From assembly GCA_016219235.1 (NCBI GenBank), contig JACRBO010000452.1:1-5006 (forward strand): a DNA stretch of 5,006 bases. The letters are read 5' to 3'. Position 1 is the first letter of the stretch, and the number at the start of each line of letters is the position of its first letter. Made by a program: the position numbers and the translations under genes. This document shows, in pieces, positions 1-4,795 of this stretch. Source of the stretch: Chloroflexota bacterium (lineage in GTDB: Bacteria > Chloroflexota > Anaerolineae > Fen-1058). The notes under the pieces are model-generated. The model had not been told where the DNA came from. It saw nothing but the letters and a program-made list of their open reading frames with translations, and made no database searches.

Positions 1-651
1 CAATTGGATTGCGGTGGGCGTCTGCATCTCAAAGCGGAGCAGACTGTATTTGATACCGCTGCCCTGCTCGTTAGAGAACAAGCCGGTAAACAGCAGAACC
101 GCATCGCCGCCGGCATAACTGGGAACGCCTGCCCAGATGTAGGAATCGTTTACCTGACTCACTCCCACGCCGCGCTGAATGGTGATGCAGGTTTCCGGGC
201 CGGCATTGCGCGTGTAGCACACATCCAGTTTGGGCCGGTTCTCCGCCGGATCGCCTTCACTGCTGGTATAGTTGTTATAGGGTGCTCCACCCTGCTCCAA
301 TAACAACCCGTAGTTTTGAGTCGGATTGTCAACCCAGGCTTGCGCCAACGATGTCACGGTGGCCGTGTGCCAGCCCGTGCCATTGGCCTCAAATGAAGCG
401 ATAATATCCGGATCAAACGCGCCGCCAAAACTGGTCCACGTCACATCCGCCTCGACCCACGGCGCGTTGATGCGATGCACATTCACCGTCGCCGCCGGGC
501 TAGGACTGAATTGCTGATAGATCGACAAGACCGCTGATGTAATGGTCGTGCCGGAACTCTGCGCGGCCACCGGTTGAACCGTCGGCAGCCAGCCCAACCC
601 CACCAGCGCCACCGCCAAAGCTAAGGCCAGACTGAATCGAATTGGCTTCAT
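1..651 (-). CDS. Secreted DNRLRE-domain protein, N-terminal part (3' end outside window)
   Basis: The minus strand is open without a stop from ATG 651-649 to the window edge (217 codons). Residues 1-30 form a signal peptide: K/R near the start, a hydrophobic core FSLALALAVALVGLGWL and a V-A-A cleavage site before Q31. The mature part begins at once with what looks like the second half of a DNRLRE domain, a beta-sandwich found in large secreted or cell-surface proteins. It reads TITSAVLSIY, then VHRINAPWVEADVTWTSF (59-76), then the terminal strand NYGLLLEQG (113-121). Around residue 157 a new repeat starts (ITIQRGVG, NDSYIWAG, SLLRFEM), so this is a multi-domain protein. It is probably extracellular, with a structural or carbohydrate-binding role. 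The start is supported by AAAGGA about 8 nt upstream. The DNRLRE call rests on motif recognition. The specific function is unknown, and the first domain lacks its usual N-terminal half. Confidence 0.8.
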   Translation of the reverse strand, partial: MKPIRFSLALALAVALVGLGWLPTVQPVAAQSSGTTITSAVLSIYQQFSPSPAATVNVHRINAPWVEADVTWTSFGGAFDPDIIASFEANGTGWHTATVTSLAQAWVDNPTQNYGLLLEQGGAPYNNYTSSEGDPAENRPKLDVCYTRNAGPETCITIQRGVGVSQVNDSYIWAGVPSYAGGDAVLLFTGLFSNEQGSGIKYSLLRFEMQTPTAIQL

Positions 652-870
652 ATTCAACGTCCTTTCATGGCTAACCATAACTGCCCCCGCACGCGTCAGA
701 TTACATGCCAGAATAGTCAACCCGCTGTAGTAAGAGTCTATGCCGATCGGGGTCGAAGCGCAATAGCTCCAACCTAGTTTTCACGAGTTACATACCATTT
801 ACTGACCATCCGCATACCAACCCTGAGGCAGATCCCTGATTCGATAAATCGGATCGCCGTGGTGACTCTT

Positions 871-897
871 TTGTCAAAGCCGCGGGCGTGCTATACT
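871..897 (+). promoter_or_regulatory. Promoter for the prepilin peptidase unit (extended -10)
   Basis: TGCTATACT at 889-897 matches the extended -10 form TGnTATAAT at all but one position. A TTGTCA hexamer (871-876) lies 15 nt upstream of the -10 hexamer, shorter than the ideal 17, so the extended -10 probably carries most of the strength. Transcription would start near 903-906, giving a leader of about 30 nt before the TTG start at 937. The assignment is by consensus matching only. Confidence 0.55.
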
Positions 898-926
898 CTG
901 GCCTGAAGCGGCCAAGTTCTTCAACT

Positions 927-932
927 GAGGGA
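927..932 (+). promoter_or_regulatory. Ribosome binding site deciding the TTG start
   Basis: GAGGGA lies 4 nt before TTG 937 (6 nt if the core is taken as GAGG). The only nearby ATG (932-934) is followed after one codon by a stop and is in another frame. The first in-frame ATG is deep inside the conserved part of the protein. The site therefore supports TTG 937 as the true start of the prepilin peptidase. Confidence 0.65.
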
Positions 933-936
933 TGTC

Positions 937-1698
937 TTGATCATTTTCTATGCGCTCATCGGATTGGCGGCGGGCGGCGTCGTCAATCAATTAGCCGATG
1001 TCTTTCCGATCCGCCACGCGAAGGTGACAGGCGCGGTGTGTGCGGCCTGCGGCCAGCCCCGATCGGCGATCCAGTTCCTGGCGGTTGTCGCCTATCTCAC
1101 TGGGCAACGCGCCTGCCGATCGTGCGGCCACCCGATCGCCCTCCGTAACGTCCTGGTCGAAGTTGCCGCAGCAGGCATGTTTGTTGCGCTGGCGATGCAG
1201 CCAGCCTTTGCCAAGCCGTTGAAACTGGCACTGGGCTGGTTTCACGCCTCAGTGTTGCTATTGGTGACCGTCACCGACTTTGAGCACAGGTTGATCCCGG
1301 AGCGCGCCACCCTGCCCGCCATCGCCCTGGCCGCGCTGACGTGTTGGCTATGGTTCTGGCATGAGTACTGGTACGTGGCCTTTATCGGCGGGCTAATTGG
1401 CTATGTCTTCTTCTGGCTGACCGTCGTCGTCGGCAACAAAGCGATCGGGCGTGGGGCGATGAGCCGTGGCGACATCACGCTGGCGGCCTACGTGGGTTTG
1501 ATCACCGGCTTCCCCGGCATCATCACGGCGCTCGTCGTCACCATCCTGGCGGGCGGCATCATCAGCTTCGTCTTGCTGCTGGTGCGCGTGGTCAACCTGC
1601 GCAGCGGCATTCCTTACGGCCCGTTTATCGCGCTGGGCGGCTTCGTGACGATGGTGTGGGGCCAGCAGATCATGACACGCTTCTTTTTTGGATCGTGA
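937..1698 (+). CDS. A24-family prepilin peptidase (PilD/GspO-like)
   Basis: This is a polytopic inner-membrane aspartic protease of 253 residues. The family cleaves, and often N-methylates, the leader peptides of type IV pilins and type II secretion pseudopilins. Visible family marks are an N-terminal membrane segment with GGVVNQLAD in place of the usual GSFLNV, a cytoplasmic zinc motif of two CxxC pairs (C35/C38 and C60/C63), first catalytic Asp D114 in TDFEHRLIP, second catalytic Asp D179 in SRGDITLAAYVG, and the terminal IPYGPFIALGG (225-235). About seven to eight hydrophobic segments can be counted. The usual GDxK lysine is Thr here. The start is TTG with a good ribosome binding site. No pilin or secretion gene is adjacent, so the substrate is unknown. 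A degraded copy of its last ~31 codons lies near 2503-2617. Confidence 0.9.
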   Translation: MIIFYALIGLAAGGVVNQLADVFPIRHAKVTGAVCAACGQPRSAIQFLAVVAYLTGQRACRSCGHPIALRNVLVEVAAAGMFVALAMQPAFAKPLKLALGWFHASVLLLVTVTDFEHRLIPERATLPAIALAALTCWLWFWHEYWYVAFIGGLIGYVFFWLTVVVGNKAIGRGAMSRGDITLAAYVGLITGFPGIITALVVTILAGGIISFVLLLVRVVNLRSGIPYGPFIALGGFVTMVWGQQIMTRFFFGS

Positions 1699-1711
1699 GG
1701 AGCCACCAGCA

Positions 1712-1927
1712 ATGGATAGTCGTTTGATCCGAGAGTATCGCGCCCGTTATCAGGCAGTAGCCGAAATTGAGATCGAGGAGCAGCGCTCGGCTACCATCGT
1801 CGAGCGCTGGCAACAGCTCATCGCACTATGGCGGCTAGCCGCCGAGTTGAATTTGCCTGAGTCAAACAGGACAACCGACGAAAGCGCCGTCTTTCAGCGC
1901 TGGGCCAGGCTCAAAGGAGCCGAATGA
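1712..1927 (+). CDS. Small helical protein paired with nucleotidyltransferase
   Basis: This is a 71-residue charged protein, predicted from composition to be almost entirely alpha-helical: an arm LIREYRARYQAVAEIEIEEQR (residues 5-25), then ERWQQLIALWRLAAELNLP (31-49), and a C-terminal FQRWARLKG. There is no signal peptide or membrane segment. ATG 1712 is preferred over an upstream in-frame TTG at 1688 because GTGAGGAG ends 9 nt before it and the TTG lies inside the peptidase gene. Its stop overlaps the next start (ATGA, 1924-1927), so it is probably translationally coupled to the nucleotidyltransferase and may be its partner. I do not recognise a named domain. An antitoxin or adaptor role is inferred from gene order alone. 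Confidence 0.7.
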   Translation: MDSRLIREYRARYQAVAEIEIEEQRSATIVERWQQLIALWRLAAELNLPESNRTTDESAVFQRWARLKGAE

Positions 1928-2496
1928 CACAACCACCTGAATCAATAGGGGATTTGCTGTCGCCGCTCTGGTCGGTCCAGCGTTGTCTGGATCGATTTGG
2001 CGATCAGGGCATGGTCATTGGTGGCATAGCTGTCAGTCTGCTTGGTAAACCGCGCCTGACAGCCGACATCGATGCAGTTATCATGTTGACTATCGAGGAT
2101 TTGCCGCGTCTGTTCGAAATAGCGCGTGAAGAGGGATTGACTCCACGCATCTCCAGCGCCATCGACTTTGCGCGCCGCCAGCGAGTCGTATTACTGCGGC
2201 ATGAGGCCAGCGGCGTCCACGTTGATATATCGCTTGGGATGTTGCCATTTGAAGCGGAGGCGCTTGAACGAAGTGAAGTACACCAGGTGGGCGGGCTGCG
2301 GATTCGCTTACCCAGTGTCGAAGACCTGATCATCCTGAAAGCGGTCGCGCATCGGCCCAAAGATCTGCTTGATATCCAAGCCTTGATAGACAGCCACCCC
2401 AATCTGGATCGGAAACGCATCAAGCGCTGGGTGCGTGAATTTGCCGATGCGCTGGAATTGCCCGAGTTGTGGACTGATATTGCGCAGTGGCTATAG
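1924..2496 (+). CDS. AbiEii-like nucleotidyltransferase
   Basis: This 190-residue protein has the core of the polymerase-beta-type nucleotidyltransferase superfamily. It shows a GG helix start (VIGGIAVSLLG, 31-41), the metal-binding pair TADIDAV (D48, D50) and a third acidic strand HVDIS (D101). A C-terminal helical part follows with LPSVEDLIILKAVAHRPKDLLDI (129-151), a pattern typical of the AbiEii/AbiGii toxin-like and related DUF families. Members transfer a nucleotide onto protein or tRNA targets, or act in abortive-infection and toxin-antitoxin pairs. The substrate here cannot be read from sequence. All three acidic residues are present, so it is probably active. It overlaps the preceding small gene by 4 nt. 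A hand count over 1921-2280 gives about 54% G+C, clearly below sampled stretches of both flanking genes, which fits acquisition as a unit. Confidence 0.8.
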   Translation: MTQPPESIGDLLSPLWSVQRCLDRFGDQGMVIGGIAVSLLGKPRLTADIDAVIMLTIEDLPRLFEIAREEGLTPRISSAIDFARRQRVVLLRHEASGVHVDISLGMLPFEAEALERSEVHQVGGLRIRLPSVEDLIILKAVAHRPKDLLDIQALIDSHPNLDRKRIKRWVREFADALELPELWTDIAQWL

Positions 2497-2502
2497 AAGG
2501 CG

Positions 2503-2617
2503 GTTGTGAAATCTTCGGAGCAGCATTGCTTGCGGGCCGTTTATCGCGCCGGGCGGCTTCGTGACGATGGTGTGGGGGCAGCAGATCATGACACGGTTTT
2601 TCTTTGGGGGAGGCTGA
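2503..2617 (+). pseudogene. Degenerate duplicate of the prepilin peptidase 3' end
   Basis: From CGG at 2516 to TGA at 2615-2617 this region encodes RSSIACGPFIAPGGF followed by VTMVWGQQIMTRFFFGGG and a stop. It parallels RSGIPYGPFIALGGF, VTMVWGQQIMTRFFFGS of the intact gene (1600-1698). Over 93 aligned nt I count 11 mismatches, seven silent and four replacing residues that are conserved in the intact copy (G to S, P to A, Y to C, L to P). One exact run is 27 nt long. Upstream, the Val-Val-Asn-Leu region is recognisable only after allowing one extra base near 2509, so it is frameshifted. It begins a few bases after the nucleotidyltransferase stop. It has no start codon of its own, and its stop overlaps the cupin start (TGATG). 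This is a remnant, not a working gene. Confidence 0.85.
2606..2613 (+). promoter_or_regulatory. Ribosome binding site for the cupin gene, inside the remnant
   Basis: A G-rich GGGGGAGG stretch ends 3 nt before ATG 2617; the GGGG part lies 7 nt away. It sits within the last codons of the duplicated peptidase end, which explains why that sequence has stayed in place. It favours ATG 2617 over the in-frame GTG at 2506, whose reading would translate the remnant in a wrong frame. Confidence 0.55.
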
Positions 2618-2922
2618 TGCTGATCACGCGTTGGCCCAAGACTCAGCTGCCCACCGAAGCCGAGCTGCGCGAAATCTTCGTCCGCGAAGGACTGTTCTAC
2701 TACGACTGGTCAAACGACCCCGGCGACTTTTATCCCGCGCACACGCACGACTTCGATAAGGTATTATTTGTAGTACGTGGCTCGATCACGTGGTGGCTGC
2801 CCGACACCACTGAGCAGATCGAAGCGCGCATGGGCGATCGCATCGATCTGCCGCGCGGCACAGTGCACGCAGCGCAAGTCGGGCCGGATGGCGTAACGTG
2901 TCTGGAAGGCCAGAAGGAGTAA
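2617..2922 (+). CDS. Small single-domain cupin
   Basis: This is a 101-residue cytoplasmic protein with one cupin beta-barrel. The first cupin motif is YPAHTHDFDKVLFVVRGSI (39-57), with H42 and H44 as metal ligands and K48 where many cupins have Glu. The second motif is RIDLPRGTVHAAQVG (75-89), with H84. The fold usually binds a divalent metal, but the reaction, if any, is unknown, and the protein may be a small enzyme or a binding protein. The length is typical of stand-alone cupins. ATG 2617 is chosen because the homologous part starts there. A longer in-frame reading from GTG 2506 adds 37 residues that are out-of-frame translation of the peptidase remnant. Five nt separate its stop from the yedK start, so the two are probably co-transcribed. 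Confidence 0.82.
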   Translation: MLITRWPKTQLPTEAELREIFVREGLFYYDWSNDPGDFYPAHTHDFDKVLFVVRGSITWWLPDTTEQIEARMGDRIDLPRGTVHAAQVGPDGVTCLEGQKE

Positions 2923-2927
2923 TCGAG

Positions 2928-3587
2928 ATGTGCGGACGTTTTACACTGACGGTTGATCCCGCCGATTTGCAGACGCTGCTCGATTTGATCGACGTACCCT
3001 CGGAACTTGCGCCGCGCTATAACATCGCGCCGACGCAGCCGGTGGCCGTCGTGACCTCACCAATCGATCGGAAAGTGGAGATTTTTCAGTGGGGGTTGAT
3101 CCCGTCGTGGAGCAAAGACCCGTCGATGGGCAGCCGCCTGATCAATGCGCGGGCTGAAACTGTGCACGAAAAACCGGCCTTTCGCGCGCCGTTTGCGCGC
3201 AAGCGCTGCTTGATTTTAGCCGACGGCTTTTATGAGTGGAAACAACTGGAGAAGAACAAGCAGCCCTACTACATCCGATTGGCCGAGGGCGGCCCGTTCG
3301 CCTTTGCGGGACTGTGGGATCACTGGACTTCGCCCGAAGGCGATGAACGCCAGACGTGCACCATCATCACGTGCGAACCCAATGAATTGATGAGCCAGCT
3401 GCACAATCGGATGCCGGTGATCTTTGACCGGACCACGATGTGGGACTGGCTTGATCCCGATGCGCCGCCGCTGGCGCTGAAGGCCACGCTCGCGCCCTAC
3501 GACACGCACGCGATGACGGCGTATCCCGTGTCGCGCGCCGTCAATCGTCCGGCCAACGATTCGCCAGAGTGCATCCAGCCGGCCTAA
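2928..3587 (+). CDS. yedK: SRAP-domain protein YedK (abasic-site DNA-protein crosslinker, HMCES family)
   Basis: This 219-residue protein spans a full SRAP domain. The family uses Cys2, exposed after removal of the initiator Met, to form a thiazolidine crosslink with abasic sites in single-stranded DNA, which shields them during replication. All signature elements are present: MCGRFTL with C2 at the N-terminus, RYNIAPTQ (30-37), QWGLIPSW (54-61), NARAET (73-78), DGFYEWK (99-105, E103), HNRMPV (159-164, H159) and the end VNRPANDSPECI. C2, N73, E103 and H159 match the known active-site set. The start must be ATG 2928, since Cys has to be the second residue, and AAGGAG lies 8 nt upstream. A longer reading from 2898 would bury the catalytic Cys. 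The protein acts on DNA in the cytoplasm. It is the last gene of the rightward unit. Confidence 0.96.
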   Translation: MCGRFTLTVDPADLQTLLDLIDVPSELAPRYNIAPTQPVAVVTSPIDRKVEIFQWGLIPSWSKDPSMGSRLINARAETVHEKPAFRAPFARKRCLILADGFYEWKQLEKNKQPYYIRLAEGGPFAFAGLWDHWTSPEGDERQTCTIITCEPNELMSQLHNRMPVIFDRTTMWDWLDPDAPPLALKATLAPYDTHAMTAYPVSRAVNRPANDSPECIQPA

Positions 3588-3588
3588 A

Positions 3589-3639
3589 GCAGAGGTGGCT
3601 TCACGCCGCCGGATCCGGCGGCGTGGGAGCCGCCTCTGC
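3589..3639. terminator. Long hairpin between convergent genes, probable bidirectional terminator
   Basis: GCAGAGG at 3589-3595 pairs with CCTCTGC at 3633-3639. The arms continue inward with two or three G-U pairs and one bulged base to a perfect 22-nt palindrome at 3603-3624 centred on the GGATCC core. The whole stem is about 24 bp and very GC-rich. It begins 1 nt after the yedK stop and ends 6 nt before the 3' end of the convergent zinc-ribbon gene, where a shared terminator would be expected. The plus-strand side lacks a T-tract. The minus-strand side is followed only by TTTA, so intrinsic termination would be weak and mRNA 3'-end protection is also possible. Confidence 0.6.
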
Positions 3640-3645
3640 GCACTA

Positions 3646-4020
3646 CTACTTGTGCTCTTGCGCAAACAACTCGCGGATGGATTCCAGCAGCGTCTTCTGG
3701 CTGTAATCCTTGAATTCGCCCGCATCGAAGAAGACCCCGTAGCAGTGCGGGCAGGCCTCGTAACTGATGTGCGGCTGCTTTAGATCGACCATCGGCGTCA
3801 GCAGCGCGCCGTCGCGCGGACAATAAACCTGTCGAATCAGGTTCGTCCGCTCAGCCGCCGCCAGATCACCGCTGTCGATCTGAGTCGCGCCTTTCTTGTC
3901 CTTCAACTGCTGATGCTCCTGAAAGTCAAACCACAGGCCATAGCAGTTGAAGCAGCGATCGACCTCCACGCCTTCAAACTCGATCTTCTTCATCTCGGTG
4001 TGGCACTTGGGACACTTCAT
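3646..4020 (-). CDS. Two-ribbon zf-TFIIB domain protein
   Basis: This 124-residue protein has two copies of the zf-TFIIB zinc ribbon. The first (residues 1-36) has the full pattern: CPKCHTEM, GVEVDRC, C26 and GLWFDFQE, with ligands C3, C6, C23 and C26. The second (66-104) reads CPRDGALL, EACPHCYGVFFDAGE, with C67, C90 and C93 but Asp70 in place of the second Cys. A polar linker rich in Lys, Asp and Ala joins them. The family is widespread and mostly uncharacterised, and a nucleic-acid or protein-binding role is only presumed. The start at 4020 has GAGG about 6 nt upstream and lies 2 nt after the stop of the preceding gene, so it is the last gene of the mutL-led operon. Zinc binding by the second ribbon is uncertain, although CPRD variants are not rare. 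Confidence 0.88.
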   Translation of the reverse strand: MKCPKCHTEMKKIEFEGVEVDRCFNCYGLWFDFQEHQQLKDKKGATQIDSGDLAAAERTNLIRQVYCPRDGALLTPMVDLKQPHISYEACPHCYGVFFDAGEFKDYSQKTLLESIRELFAQEHK

Positions 4021-4022
4021 GA

Positions 4023-4412
4023 TTACCTCGGTTTGATTACCTTCCTGGCTGTCTGGCTGAGCGGTGGCAGCGCAGCTTGCGCAGGCTCGAATTGATCCGC
4101 TTCAAACAACGGCAAATACGCAATCACATCCAGATACCACCACCACCGATCACTCGTCGCGTGTTCCTGTTCGCGCCACGATTCGAGGTCGGCGATCTGA
4201 CGGATCGCCTGTAGAAATTGGCTGGCGTGCTTCAGCAATGTTTGATCGGCGGCCCGCAGCCGTGCCGACTGGGCGGACGTCTGCTGTGCGGCCTGTCCGG
4301 CCAGCCAGTCCCGAACCATCAGCATATTCAAATGCTCCAGGCCGCTGACTTCGGGCGACTGTGTTCCCGCTTCGTAGCTGGTGAGATACTGATCGATTTT
4401 GCTCGTGTTCAT
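4023..4412 (-). CDS. Uncharacterised protein, 129 aa
   Basis: I do not recognise this protein. It is 129 residues, cytoplasmic by composition and largely helical, with a Gln/Ala-rich central helix (about residues 35-75), a following IRQIADLESWREQEH segment and a striking RWWWYLDVIAYLPLF stretch (88-102). The tail is Pro/Ala-rich. The Trp-Tyr patch could be an interaction surface. Its ATG overlaps the stop of the 125-codon gene upstream (4409-4412, ATGA on the minus strand), which implies translational coupling and perhaps a physical partnership. No catalytic motif is visible. Confidence 0.75.
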   Translation of the reverse strand: MNTSKIDQYLTSYEAGTQSPEVSGLEHLNMLMVRDWLAGQAAQQTSAQSARLRAADQTLLKHASQFLQAIRQIADLESWREQEHATSDRWWWYLDVIAYLPLFEADQFEPAQAALPPLSQTARKVIKPR

Positions 4413-4786
4413 GGCATGACCTCGCTGACCAGGCCCAACTGCTCAAATTCGGTCTTCGTGAGATACCGCTCCATTTCTTCTACAGCGAAGGCGGTTTCAA
4501 GCGTACCATCTGGCGCCACCATCACGAGCCACACGGCACCGGACTGGTAGGACACGACGGCGGGATAAACTGTTTCACCAAAGTGATATGCGTACACTTG
4601 CGCCTGGCCGTCACTCAACACGGCGCTGATTATCGCCTGATACTCGGCCAGTTGCGCGTCAGGCGGCAAATGCCCGTGACGCTTCCGGGTCTGCAAGTGC
4701 TGAATATCTTTGCCCGGCTTCCAACGCAGCTCGCGACGCGCCCATTGAATCGCCGCAACAATTTGACGCAGGCCCGTTTCATCCAT
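4409..4786 (-). CDS. Uncharacterised protein, 125 aa, possibly BECR-like fold
   Basis: This is a 125-residue soluble protein with no family I can name with certainty. It has a helical start with basic residues, the cluster R34-K-R-H37-G-H39, a helix AEYQAIISAVL (47-57), then alternating beta-type strands (VYAYHFG, YPAVVSY, AVWLVMVAPDG) and the motif ETAF (97-100). Basic and His residues at the front, a three- to four-strand sheet and a late T-A-F/Y motif recall the Barnase/EndoU/ColicinE5-D/RelE (BECR) RNase superfamily, but this is pattern resemblance only. TCTGAGG lies 7 nt before ATG 4786 and overlaps the mutL stop region, so translation probably follows mutL. The protein could be a toxin-like RNase or simply a conserved housekeeping accessory. 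Confidence 0.72.
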   Translation of the reverse strand: MDETGLRQIVAAIQWARRELRWKPGKDIQHLQTRKRHGHLPPDAQLAEYQAIISAVLSDGQAQVYAYHFGETVYPAVVSYQSGAVWLVMVAPDGTLETAFAVEEMERYLTKTEFEQLGLVSEVMP

Positions 4787-4795
4787 AAGTGTACC

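Larger units (their letters stand above)
652..936. other. Divergent intergenic spacer
   Basis: This 285-nt gap separates the minus-strand DNRLRE gene from the plus-strand prepilin peptidase. It holds the Shine-Dalgarno sequence of the DNRLRE gene next to 652 and an extended -10 promoter for the rightward unit near 889-897. For the leftward gene only a weak promoter candidate is visible on the minus strand (TTGCGC, 17 nt, TAGACT, within roughly 730-765), which is not strong enough to list separately. I see no tRNA, riboswitch, repeat array or further ORF with a convincing ribosome binding site. Confidence 0.6.

Noticed and set aside
888..1148. Open frame of 86 codons overlapping the start of the prepilin peptidase
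   Set aside because: It is out of frame with the recognisable A24 peptidase, has no family motif, and its start overlaps the -10 hexamer region.
1688..1711. TTG start for the 71-codon gene
   Set aside because: ATG 1712 has a good ribosome binding site (GTGAGGAG), and the TTG lies inside the peptidase 3' end without a site of its own.
2506..2616. N-terminal extension of the cupin from GTG 2506
   Set aside because: The extra 37 residues are the duplicated peptidase end read in the wrong frame; cupin similarity begins at ATG 2617, which has its own ribosome binding site.
2898..2927. Upstream start for yedK
   Set aside because: SRAP chemistry requires Cys at position 2, so ATG 2928 is the start; the longer reading overlaps the cupin end.
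3216..3823. Minus- and plus-strand open frames across yedK 3' end and the zinc-ribbon gene
   Set aside because: They are Arg-rich, low-complexity antisense readings of GC-rich genes with clear family motifs in the opposite or another frame.
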